Shown here: in pieces, positions 1-9,629 of the stretch
How positions within the stretch are numbered: position 1 is the stretch's first letter
Layout of the letters: the number at the start of each line of letters is the position of its first letter
Source of the DNA: Hypsibius dujardini
Taxonomy: Eukaryota > Tardigrada > Eutardigrada > Parachela > Hypsibiidae
Reading direction: 5' to 3'
Length of the DNA stretch: 38,985 bases
NCBI GenBank assembly: GCA_001579985.1
Contig: LRSR01007678.1
Span: forward strand, 1-38,985
Notes under the pieces: generated by a model
Database searches by the model: none
Seen by the model: only the letters and a program-made list of their open reading frames with translations
Told to the model about the DNA's origin: nothing
Position numbers and translations under genes: made by a program

Positions 1-440
1 CAAGCAGACAAACAGACAGACAAGAGAGGCAGACAGAGAGACATACAGGCAGACACACAGGCAAACAGACATACAGGCAGACAGACAAACATACAGGCAG
101 ACACACAGGCAAACAGACATACAGGCAGACAGAAAAACTGACAAGCAAAGATATAAACAAGCAGACAGATAGGCAGACATACAGACATACAGGCAGACAG
201 AAAAACTGACAGGCAAAGATATAAACAGGCAGACAGACACGACAAGCAGACAAACAGACAGACAAGAGAGGCAGACAGAGAGACATACAGGCAGACACAC
301 AGGCAAACAGACATACAGGCAGACACACAAGCAAACAGACACACAGGCAGACAGAAAAACTGACAAGCAAAGATATAAACAGGCAGACAGACACGACAGG
401 CAGACAGACAAGACAAGCAGACAGACAAACACGTCGACAT
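1..440. repeat. Complex GACA/CAGG satellite with higher-order period
   Basis: The block is built from CAGA, CAGG and CAAG tetranucleotides with embedded non-repeat words. The string beginning CAAGCAGACAAACAGACAGA at 1 recurs almost identically at 243, giving a higher-order period of about 242 bp. A second word, AACTGACAAGCAAAGATATA, occurs three times (near 135, 203 and 358). No gene is visible; it probably lies in a 3' intron of the SDF2 gene that begins at 1975 and runs leftward. Confidence 0.9.
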
Positions 441-597
441 ACAGATAAGGCTATAGTTTTTGCATGTGGATAGAAAAGCATGATTGAACTGAACAACGAA
501 TACATAGGACACCAGAGGGCGGAAATTGCTATCAGAGGACATAATAAAGCCAGACACCACACAGTAATCACAGTGTTGGTCGAACGACTCAACTCAC

Positions 598-1975
598 CGG
601 TATCCCCTTGGCCGTTTTCGCCAAATGCGCTCACTTCCTGATTACTCGAAAGCGGCGAAGAAAAGTGATGACTATGGAGATACTTTCCGGTTGCCATATG
701 CTGCAACCGGATGAGCGATCCGCATTTCAAAGGTTCTCCCCGATCACATTGCGTTTTCGCGTAAGGCGCCTTGATGGTCCAGTAGGAATTGTGATCCGTT
801 TTTGATTTCATACCGGTAACCGACTATAAGTCAACAGCGAAATGCGTTTTTTAAAAGTTTTAACATCTGATACGGAGCGGAGCCACGCATAATTTCAACT
901 ATTTAATCTGTTCGTTCCTGTTTGAGGCACTTCGGGCAAGCACTTTCTGGTCATTGAACTATTCGGAATCGATCGAAATCATCCTGATAAAAATAGCTCA
1001 CAAGGGAAAAATTACCAGTGTGACCGATCGTGACCAAATTTTTTCTTGAATACCACGTCCCCTTACATGATTTTAAAAATATGACTCGCGGCAAAGAGTT
1101 CCCCGTTCAACGGGGAGAAATTCGGAAGATCTCAATTGGCTCACGTACATTGCAACAGTCATGAGCGCTTGATTGAATGATACGACACTGTAACGGCACG
1201 TACTAAAACATGTGCTGTACGCGTGTGCTGTGCTCTTGTGCTGTGCTGGTTGTGTACTTAAGTACACACGCACACAGCACAGCAAATGTTTTAGTACGTA
1301 CCGTTACAGTGCCGTATCAATCAATCAAGCGCTTATGACTGTTGCAATGTACGTGCGTTCCTTTGTCAGATTGGTTGGATCAATCAATGAAAAAAACAGT
1401 CAACGAATCGGGCTTATTCAACTCGAATTAAAAGTCGCCACTTGGCAAGGCAAACTCTTCGATAATTCAAGATCCACGTATTCTTTTTTAAACAATAATA
1501 GGCATTTCCAGCAGCTTTTGAACGGAGAACAATAAGTAGGCCACCACGTTTACAGATGAAATTAAAATCCACGCATCTATCAATTAATCAATGAATCGAT
1601 AAATTAATAGACTCACAATCATCAATCCATCAATCAATCGATTAACAATCTGTGATACAATTAAGTACTGTTCGATCAATCAACCGCCCGTCCACTTCAC
1701 TAACCTGCTGGCCGCTGCCCGACCCGTATCGCACTTCATGCGAGTGGAGCCGGCCGTCATAGATATTGTTCTTTAATTTCACCACACTCCCACACGTCAC
1801 TTGGTTTAAATACGAGCCTGCAAACACTTCCTTTATTGAATTCAAACATTCAAAACTGCCATCCAAACAAGACCATCGTTGACGGCATCTCCCTACCTGC
1901 TCCCATTGTCGCGCAAAACGTCAGCACACCTGCGATCGCGCTGAACACCGGTGCCATCACTGAAGAAGGTATCAT
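598..1975 (-). CDS. SDF2-like MIR-domain ER protein, 5' part (3' exons beyond left edge)
   Basis: Stromal cell-derived factor 2 family: a soluble ER-lumen protein with MIR (beta-trefoil) motifs that works with Hsp40/BiP chaperones in quality control. Three minus-strand exons are supported: 1975-1897 (phase 1 end), 1817-1705 and 823-598. Exon 1 starts at the ATG at 1975 (or the in-frame ATG at 1957) and encodes a signal peptide with core APVFSAIAGVLTFCATMGA. Exon 2 encodes VTCGSVVKL and RLHSHEVRYGSGSGQQ, a family signature. Exon 3 begins SVTG, then NSYW, KCGSLIRLQH, YLHSHHFSSPLS and NQEVSAFGE, again matching the family closely. The model stops at GDTG with a clean donor (CCG|gtgagt). The third MIR unit and stop codon must lie left of position 1. 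Intron 1 is 79 bp; intron 2 is 881 bp and holds a foldback element. Identity is very secure; SDF2 versus SDF2L1 cannot be separated. Confidence 0.95.
824..1704 (-). other. SDF2 intron 2
   Basis: This 881-bp intron (sense donor CAG|gttagt at 1704, acceptor cttatag at 824) holds the foldback element at 1148-1349 and an AATC-rich stretch at about 1565-1650. I see no exon in it. Confidence 0.85.
1148..1349. mobile_element. Foldback MITE (family A) in SDF2 intron 2
   Basis: The two halves are imperfect reverse complements. The left arm starts CATTGCAACAGTCATGAGCG and the right arm ends with its complement, ...GACTGTTGCAATG. Both ends abut TA inside ACGTA/TACGT. The centre is the perfect palindrome TGTGTACTTAAGTACACA at 1251-1268. 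The symmetry also shows in translation: LMTVAMYV reads from both strands. There is no coding capacity, so it is a non-autonomous element of about 202 bp. Confidence 0.8.
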
Positions 1976-2191
1976 GGTATTCGTTGCCAAAAAGTGCGAG
2001 AATTTGAGGGATGATGCGGACGTCTCCGAGGGATTTCTTCTCCAAGAAGCTTCCGGTCCTCGAAGATGTTAACAGAATGGAGACAAGGCTAGTAATATTA
2101 CCGTCAGTTGATTTTCTCCGTCTTTGCAAAACTGCGAAAATAATAATGTACAATAGGATTCTACTTCAACAATTTTATAAAATGAAACTGA

Positions 2192-2509
2192 TTATTTTAA
2201 TAAAGAAGAGGAAGAAAAGCGATTGTTGGCAGAATATTTGATGAAATAAACAGCACCAACAGTCTGCTGCCACGTAAAGTTGGCCGTGGGATTCCACTGA
2301 TTGGAAATTGCAGTGCGAACTCGGTCTGCAGGTGGCGCATCGCACTGGCCGGTAGGAGTGATGGTAAGAGTGATGGTAGGAGTGATGGTAGGAGTGATGG
2401 TAGGAGTGATGGTAGGAGTGATGGTAGGAGTGACGGACAGCACCGCGCCGCACCCATCCAAGATCAATGTCACAATAATTCCGCAATGTGAGCTGAGAAT
2501 TGTTTTCAT
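2192..2509 (-). CDS. Doubtful small secreted threonine-rich ORF
   Basis: A 105-codon minus-strand frame starts at 2509 with a plausible signal peptide (core CGIIVTLIL). It then runs through the 12-bp minisatellite as TPTI repeats and ends in a segment containing NPTANFTWQQTV. The repeat has a 12-bp period, so all its frames stay open regardless of selection. The ORF overlaps what should be the SDF2 promoter or 5' UTR. It resembles no family I know. It may be a mucin-like secreted peptide, a 5' leader, or chance. Confidence 0.2.
   Translation of the reverse strand: MKTILSSHCGIIVTLILDGCGAVLSVTPTITPTITPTITPTITPTITLTITPTGQCDAPPADRVRTAISNQWNPTANFTWQQTVGAVYFIKYSANNRFSSSSLLK
2352..2436. repeat. 12-bp minisatellite (GTAGGAGTGATG)n
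   Basis: About seven near-perfect copies of a 12-bp unit; on the minus strand it reads TPTI repeats. Confidence 0.9.
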
Positions 2510-2667
2510 TTTTTCGGGCCTAATAGAAGCAAATAGTTTACATAAATATGTCTAATAACAGCGTCATTTTTTTACACTGGACATCAGAATGTGGAATCGA
2601 ATGAAGCTTCCTTCTCTCCCAAATCCCAACAAGCAGGGCGTCCATCAACGAATTCCTCGAAGCATGT

Positions 2668-2722
2668 GCTACACACGTGGCAAAAACCGTGCACTAACTG
2701 AGTCAAGCCATTTAACTCGTTC
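2668..2722. mobile_element. Half copy of the CACACGTGG MITE
   Basis: It begins ACACACGTGGCAAAAACC followed by a diverged AGTCAAGCCATTTAACTCG, matching the left half of the intact element at 31962-32084. The right half is not recognisable. Confidence 0.65.
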
Positions 2723-2826
2723 AATGCAAGGCTTTACGCACAGGCCCAGTTCAGCTTAACTCGCCTGTGTTCATACTTCCTAGACATTTCATAGTAACTC
2801 CGCTCCGATTGCTCCGCAGCTCCAGT

Positions 2827-2960
2827 GATTGATTGGTTGATTGGTTGATTGGTTGATTGGTTGATTGGTTGATTGGTTGATTGGTTGATTATTCGATTAT
2901 TACCCCTGCCCCGCCCCTTTTGCCCATTTCCGGGACCCTCCGTTAGATTAAATTCTGTCG
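2827..2960. repeat. GATTGGTT array joined to half of the CAGTCAAC MITE
   Basis: An 8-bp GATTGGTT array (2827-2890) runs into CCCGCCCCTTTTGCCCAT and GGGACCCTCC, the right half of the MITE seen at 3595-3825 and 37935-38105. The interior of that MITE contains GGTTGATTG, so the array looks like an internal expansion of a decayed copy. Confidence 0.65.
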
Positions 2961-3402
2961 CTTACGGGACACAAGGAAGCCTAAGAAAGAATGTCTTGGT
3001 GTTTGGATTTAGTGCAGACAATAGAATATAAATTGGTGAAAATTGAAACAACAACAAGGGATGATGCCGGTATATCCGCCAATCGGCTTCGAGACTGATG
3101 CTTGAGATCATAGCCACGCCGCCCGCCGCCCGCTCGGGTAATGACGCAATGGGTGGAGCAGCGGAAACGCCTTCTCTTCATTGAAACCTCGTGGGAAAAT
3201 TTGTTTCCACGCCAATGCGACGAACATGGAAGATCCAACGAAAAAATCAGTTGCGTTTTTAATTCCTTTTTCCACCTTCCAATCGCTCCGCCTGTACCTG
3301 CACTGCAGTACTAACAATCCATCCAACAAAAACTGAATCCAGATCGCTGTTCATTCTTATCTCCCCGCCCCTTTACGCGGTCATACAGTCGTGTCCGGCT
3401 CA

Positions 3403-6097
3403 ATGAGGAACACCATTCTACTGACGTTCTCCCTTATCACGTGGCTCGTTGTTCAAGGTCAGTGTATGCTTCATACATATACACACGTGGTTCTCCCTTG
3501 TCACGTGGCTCGTTGTTCAAGGTCAGTGTATGCTTCACACATACACACACGTGGTTCTCCCTTGTCACGTGGCTCGTTGCTCAAGGTCAGTGTACAGTCA
3601 ACGACAAGATTGAGTATACTGGAGGGTCTGAGGTATGGACAAAAGGGGCGGAGCAGGGGGTGGTTTTCATACAATCGAACAATCAATCACCTGCACAATC
3701 AACCAACCACAATCAATCAAGCAGGTCAGGTGGTTGATTGTCCGATTGCTTGAAAACCACCCCCTGCTTCGCCCCTTTTGCCCATACCCCGGACCCTCCA
3801 GTGTACTCAATCTTGTCGTTGACTGTATGCTTCATGCATGTACACACGTGGCCACAATTTTGGGTGGCAGACTTAAAACCAAAAAGGGTGGTCCGAGTTC
3901 GAGCCGAATTAAGTCACCGCGCGCAAGCGCCCTTGACCACAGCTGACCATGCAGCCTTTACTCGATTGATCGATTGATTGAACTTGTTTGTTTTGGCGGA
4001 ATTTAGAGCAGCTTGCCCAATCTAATTTTTCCGCTGGGCCGGCCATTAAAGCAGTGGCAAGTTCTAGCCAAGAGTGGCTCAAACTCAGACCACCCTGATG
4101 GCTCGAACTCTGCCACCCAAAATTGTGGCCATGTGTGTATATACCATTTATCATCAGTGGTGTCATCAAAACCGTTCCGCGATGACATGATCGCATTCGA
4201 TTAATAATTTAATTTAAAATTTTTTATCTAATTTATTAACTTAATTTAGTACGGTAATTTAGTCATTTAATTTAGTCAATTTTTGAGTTAATTTAATTTA
4301 GTAATCTAGTTTAAATTCATTTCGTTTTTAATATTTTAATTACAATGCTTTTTTATTTGTAATTTGAATCGGTATTGAATGTGCTACTTGCAGGTTCCCC
4401 TTTCCCCTTAGGGAGGCTCGTGCAATGGTCCTGCTTCGCCTGTAAGTCCAGCACGGTCGACCCCGACTGCACCGGCGTGAATGTCGTTCCCGTAACCTGC
4501 TCGGACCCCCAGTTCGGAGACCCCCGACGGCAGTGGGTGTGGCGACCGGTCGCCCATGTCTGTCAGTGGAGATTCATGACCAATCTCACGACTTTGATTG
4601 AAGTCCGACGGGGATGTGGCGAGTACCGCGACTTGTGGGACGCTGATTACGGCGCGGACGCCAACGTCCCCGGCCGGAAGTGCCTTGAGGAATCCGCCCA
4701 GGGGATGGATAAGAAGGATGTCGACGTGAAGAACCGGCCGTTTGTGACCAGTATCACCACCTGCCGGTGTACGGGAGACTGGTGTAATAGTCCTCGAGGT
4801 AAGCAGCCGGAGTCAGGCATACTGTACTGCCGCGATTAAACCGATCACTTTTTCCACCCGGGCAGCGCATTCGACCTGTATGAGTGTGTGAGTGTGAATA
4901 TGTGAGTGTGAGTGTGTGAGTGAGTGTGTGTGTGTGAGTGTGAATGCGTGAGTGTGTGAGTGTGTGAGTGTGTGAGTGTGTGTGTGAGTGCGTGAGTGTG
5001 AGTGTGAGCTCACTCAACACACAGGCGCGTGTGACGGAGGCGCGGCTAAACTGACCGGTTTAATCGCGGCAGTCCAGAACAGTTTTGCCGAGATTACTTC
5101 GAGAGTCGCTGTTTGACTTTTGGCAGGCCGTGTGGGACATCTGACTTCTAATTTTTTTCTCAGGAATGAGGAGTTAAAGGAAAAACAAATTGTGCCATCG
5201 AGTATCAAATATCATCAGTCATTCATTTATCAACTTTGGTACAATAATAACAATACAATAATAACCGATTACGATTCTCAAGTCACATCCGCGAGTTCCC
5301 AGTTCGATGAAAGTAATGTTCGCTCCAGCTCCGCGACTTGACTACAAAACCGTTTTTTCTCGTGCCGATCGACTGCAATTTTAAATTTAAGTTCGAATAG
5401 TGACAAAAGAAACTTATTTTCGGTCGTTTGGTGAATTTTTCAGTGATGCTGATGGACCGGAATTCAGGCAGGAAGAATTTTTTTTATGTTATAGGGGTAT
5501 TTGCAAACTTTTCGGATCAGTCCAATCATAGGCCCCCAATCAGTACGGAGGCTTCCCAGGTCGACAACCAAATCACCAAACAGCCGGAAATTCCCGCATC
5601 GTTCTTCCCTCAGCCTCCCGGATCGTCCGCCAATCATACGAATATCAGACTAGGTATCATAATTTTACTGTAAATTTTGCTCATTTATTAATGCATGCAG
5701 TTGATGTCTATGACTCCCGGAGCCGGTACGTGTATGCGTTTTCTTACACTGAATTGTTATTTTGCAGAGACTCACCACATCCTGCGACTTGCGGCACCTC
5801 GGTCTAAACAGACGAACCGGTCACATCCTGCCAGCCGTCGTGATGCACTGGACCGAGGCTCTTCCAAACCGCGCGAGCTGTCGGCCAAGCTTGAACGGCC
5901 GTTCGCTCACAGCAGCAGAACTCGCATGAGCTCCAGTGGTACGTGTGTATAGATCCGAAGTAGGCTCATGAACGGTCCCCCGCCTGCTTGATCAGTTGTC
6001 TGCTTTTCATCCTCAAAATATAGGTATTCATTCTTTCCGGCTCGCCGGGATTCTGTGCGGAGCGCTGCCTTTCGTCTGCCTTCCCTTAACAAAATAG
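3403..6097 (+). CDS. GPI-anchored Ly6/QVR-like three-finger surface protein
   Basis: Five exons: 3403-3457, 4394-4798, 5495-5653, 5768-5938 and 6024-6097; all internal junctions are phase 1. Product about 287 aa. Residues 1-18 form a signal peptide (core ILLTFSLITWLVVQ). Residues 32-149 carry ten cysteines, opening CFAC and closing CRCTGDWCN, the Ly6/uPAR signature with terminal CN. The spacing (about 118 aa) and C-x2-C-x-S start recall the invertebrate quiver/sleepless branch, whose members are GPI-anchored modulators of channels or receptors. A proline- and arginine-rich linker follows. The last exon encodes LAGILCGALPFVCLPLTK, a hydrophobic GPI-attachment tail. Exon 2 has a second possible acceptor 18 bp downstream (4411), which would drop SPFPLG in frame. 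The GTG before the ATG at 3403 is in frame but is not used. The family call is good; the specific role is unknown. Confidence 0.85.
3427..3592. repeat. 64-bp tandem repeat duplicating the exon 1/intron 1 boundary
   Basis: Units start at 3427, 3491 and 3555, the third interrupted by a MITE. Each contains the end of the signal-peptide exon and a copy of the splice donor CAAG|gtcagtg (donors at 3458, 3522 and 3586). Confidence 0.95.
3595..3825. mobile_element. CAGTCAAC MITE (family B), Tc1/mariner-like, with readable target site
   Basis: The ends are inverted: CAGTCAACGACAAGATTGAG on the left, its complement on the right, flanked by TA (3593-3594 and 3826-3827). The pre-insertion sequence survives in the neighbouring 64-bp units as GTCAGTGTATGCTTCA. 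The third unit reads GTCAGTGTA, then the element, then TATGCTTCA. This shows a TA duplication, and a terminal CAGT fits Tc1/mariner. The arms also carry GGGGCGGAGCAGGGGGTGG and its complement. It has no coding capacity. Confidence 0.92.
3838..4143. mobile_element. Foldback MITE (family C) in Ly6 intron 1
   Basis: The left arm is TACACACGTGGCCACAATTT, continuing to about 3910. The right arm ends with AATTGTGGCCATGTGTGTAT near 4141. Both arms translate to matching HTWPQFWVA peptides from opposite strands. The interior holds about 150 bp of unrelated DNA. The terminus shares CACACGTGGC with the family at 31962. Confidence 0.75.
4203..4375. repeat. AT-rich degenerate AATTTAGT tract
   Basis: Degenerate repeats of AATTTAGT or AATTTAATTTAG before the exon 2 acceptor of the Ly6-like gene. 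Confidence 0.6.
4878..5010. repeat. GTGTGAGTGTGAG microsatellite in Ly6 intron 2
   Basis: Mixed GTGA/GTGT array about 130 bp long within intron 4799-5494. The rest of that intron holds an ORF (5126-5341) that I do not accept as an exon. Confidence 0.9.
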
Positions 6098-6965
6098 CTC
6101 CTGCAATGAGAGGGCATTTCATTTCCGCTATTTCCGCTATTTGCATCGAAATTACACAGTGCTAGTGTTATAGTGTGTACGGGTACCTTTTTTTAATTGG
6201 GGATGATATTTCAGACGGATCTTTGTACTAGTATATGTATATTGTACACGGATTGTCTCGGACATCTGATGAAAAACGGGCATTAACAGTGGCGCCGCCT
6301 GTCGGTGCATAGTATACACTCACATTGCTCCAATCGGCTAACCAAGCAGCGTATTTTTCATGGCAAGCCTTCTGGATAAAAACCCAGCTGACCCGATTTC
6401 CGCTTTCGTTGATTCCTCTTGATGAAATTAAATATTATTGAATTATCCCTGACTTTTCTCTCAGTCTTCATATTTATTTTTTTCCAAAGTGAAATAGTAT
6501 TCTTTATTATATTTTCAAGGAGTGGGGAGATTTTTTGGTCTCTAAGTATTTGTTTTCTCGAGAACTATACTGCTGCTACAATTCCAACGGAATTATTATC
6601 GACGTGGCAGTTCGAATGATTTGAAAGTTAGCAGCGTCGTTTGGCCCCCGGATCTGAGTTTGAGCGCGGTCTTATCTTTGCCCTTTGCGGCGACTTTTTT
6701 GATAGACACAGCTGGCAGCCTCGTCTTGCAGAATGTGAGGGTACGTTGTGAAAAAGAGATTCGGGTGCGAGGTTTTCCGTTGCGTTTAATATCTCAATTC
6801 ACGCAAGAGTTTCAATTAGAGTTCAACCAATCAATCAATCAATGTAGCCAACTTGCTATCACATCTTTAGATGCCCATATATATTTTTTTTTTCAGTTGC
6901 CATTCCGTCATTTCATTATTGTATTTCCCAGAAGCTATTGCGACATTTTTGTTCGTAAAGTATCC
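6098..6965 (+). other. Intergenic region before the coiled-coil gene
   Basis: It holds the Ly6-like 3' end and the promoter and likely 5' UTR of the coiled-coil gene. A CCAAT box is at 6330-6334. A strong pyrimidine tract plus CAG at about 6886-6896 could be a 5' UTR intron acceptor. There is no other gene-like signal. Confidence 0.4.
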
Positions 6966-7806
6966 ATGTCTTCTGTAGGAAGAGCGTTAGATTTAAGGAG
7001 TGATCACAGCGAGGAGACTGACATCGCGGAAGGTCAGAGCACTTCTTCCACCACCACGGCTGCTAATTTTGTCCCCGACGGTCCAAGGAATTCTCACAAG
7101 GTGGACGCGGATATTTTCTCTGGACGTCAGACTTCTACGTCTCCTAGTGAATATATTGGGAAGCTGGATGATTCATTGCGTGAAGGTAAACTTTGTCGCT
7201 GGTGGGTGCATCTAAAGATGTGATGACAAGTCAGCAACATTGCTTCACCGATAGATTGATTGATTGAACTCTAATTGAAACTCTTTGGTGAATTGATTGA
7301 TTGCTCTTCCTCTTAACTCTTGTGTTTTACACTGATGTTTGTTATTCCAGAATCGATTCCATCAATCTTCGCTGAGTCTGCCAGCTTGCCCGTAGTTGAT
7401 TGGAATTACGGGCATGTTCATCCGGTCATCCCAGCGCAAAGTCCGTCAGTGAGCGTACACCGACGACCGTCAACTCTGTCCGGCGTTTTCAAATGCCAGC
7501 CAACTGCATTATCGTTTGCCCCACAAAAGAAGGTATCACTTGTTTGTGCTTGATGGTTCGGCTTGGGAATATTTTGTCCATTGTCTGGTTTTTGAACGAC
7601 TTATTTTCAGGCCGTCTCCGACCCCGTAGAACTACTCAAAGTGAAGAACTTTTTTGCTGAACAGACATCAGGTGCAGATTTAACTGCTGCTCCAACTGCC
7701 ATGGACTCATTAGCAGCGCAACCTCTCGGTATGCAAATAGATTGGCGAAACAAACTGTTAGCCAGATATACATAGAAATCAGAGAAAGACAGACAGACAG
7801 ACAGAC

Positions 7807-7841
<35 letters not shown>

Positions 7842-9572
7842 GGCAGGCAAGCAGACATGCACCTGTGTGATTAAATGCGAACCATGTGACTGACCACCGT
7901 AAGATAAAAGACATTTGTTTCGCAGTTATGGATGTTCAGGCTCGTCATCAGCAAGATGAAGCGTTTTACTTATCCGCTCCGATAATTCCTGTCTCACACC
8001 TGGACATCGAGCCCGTTGACCGTGCGATTTCGAATGAAATACCGTCGTCTGAGGTCAATTCTGCAGTTTTGTCCTCCAGCGACGTTTCGCTTATCCCGCC
8101 AGTCCCATCTCCGGATAATCTCCAGCTCCAACGAGACCACGCCCGTTTTGAATTCCAATTGCAGCAACTGCAATCCATCGTCGAGTCTATTACACGCGAG
8201 AAATCGGAGTTGCAATTCAAACTATCCCACCTTGAGGCGCACAATCGCGTCATCACTGCGTCCCTCCAATCGGTCTCCACGGCTCGGGAAGATGCAGTAA
8301 AGGAACTGTCCGGTTTGAAATCGTCAGCCCGATCGGCGGAACAGAAACTCCATCTTGTCACTCGGGACCTCCAATACAAGTCGAATGAGTTCACCAATCA
8401 GAAAACGCGGCTGGAGAGCCTCCAAAAGACCGTGGATCAGTTACGAAAGAGTCATAGCGAGGAGGAAGTCATGCGGGAAGAGAAAGACAGCATTATTAAG
8501 GCACTGAAGGGCAAGGTGTCCGATCAGCAGATGGAACTAGAACAGGTTGGTTGAAAATTTGTCTGTTTGTCTGTCTGCCTGCCTATCTACCTGTCTATTT
8601 ATCTGTCTGCCCAACTATCTGTCTCTTCTACTTTGCGTGTCAGTTAATACGTCTTTCAGTCTGTCACTCTGGCTGGATGGTTGAATGTAAGCCTGTCTCT
8701 CTGTTGTCCGTCTGCGTGGCTATCTGTTTGTGTATCCTTCTCTTGGTGTCTGTCAGTCTGTCTGTCAGTCTGTTTATTTGTCTGTCTTTCTACTTGGGCA
8801 TTTTTTACCTGTCTGTCCATCTATATGCCTGTTTGTATCTGTCTATTTTTGTATCCTTCTGTCTGTATCTCTGATGCCCTTGTTTTGCCTGTTTATTCAT
8901 CGGCGTTACTGTTCATTATTAATCTCATTTCAGATACGACAAGAAAAGTCGCGATTGCAAGCCGAAAAGAATTCTCCCAGCAAAAGCAGTGCGCTTAGTG
9001 TCGAACGGGATTATCTCTCCGAGCAACTGGCGGCGGCGAAGAAAGACCAGCAACAGCTCGGTGAGGATCTGCGTCGCATGGTGGACCAACGACTGGAAGA
9101 TCGCCTACAGCAGGATGCTCTCCGGCGGGACAACGCCGCTTTGTCGCAAAAAATTGTCGATCTACAACACTCCGCGCTGAAAGAGAAAACGCAGTTTTTG
9201 AAGCAATTGGAGAAAGTTGAGACGGAACAGCGACAAAAGGAGGGCGACCTGCTCCGAAGAAATATTGTTGAGAGGGAAGCCAACGGGACTGCAACAAACG
9301 GGGTGAAGGTGATGTCTGAACTGGAGTGGAAACGCTTCACTGCGTTAGTTTCACGAACTGATGTTTTGGAAGTGGAGCTGACATCGTCGAAGACGGAAAA
9401 TCAGAGTTTACGGGAACGGCTGCTTCATGTCGAGAACGATCGAAAAGACCTGTCAAGGTATTAATACTGTAATAACGCAGACAGGCAGACAATCAAAAGC
9501 AAACAGACAGGCAGGCCAATAGACAGGCAGGTAGACAGATAGACCGGCAGCTACAACAGACAGACAGAAGGC

Positions 9573-9629
<57 letters not shown>

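Larger units (their letters stand above)
1976..3402. other. Divergent intergenic region between SDF2 and the Ly6-like gene
   Basis: This is the shared upstream region of two divergently transcribed genes. It holds a 12-bp minisatellite (2352-2436), a half copy of the CACACGTGG MITE (about 2668-2722), an 8-bp GATTGGTT array (2827-2890) and a half copy of the CAGTCAAC MITE (about 2898-2960). I see no clear TATA box. Confidence 0.6.

Noticed and set aside
3635-4204. ORFs such as those with HTWPQFWVA in the Ly6 intron
   Set aside because: They arise from inverted arms of foldback elements and read similarly from both strands.
5126-5341. ORF in Ly6 intron 2 preceded by TTGGCAG
   Set aside because: It is phase-compatible but ends in a stop without a hydrophobic tail and has no donor. 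Skipping to 5495 gives a complete GPI-anchored protein, so it is at most an alternative end.
5700-5725. Possible 25-bp microexon (after CATGCAG, before GTACGTG) in the Ly6-like gene
   Set aside because: Its inclusion shifts the frame and stops within exon 4; direct joining of 5653 to 5768 keeps the frame through to the GPI tail.
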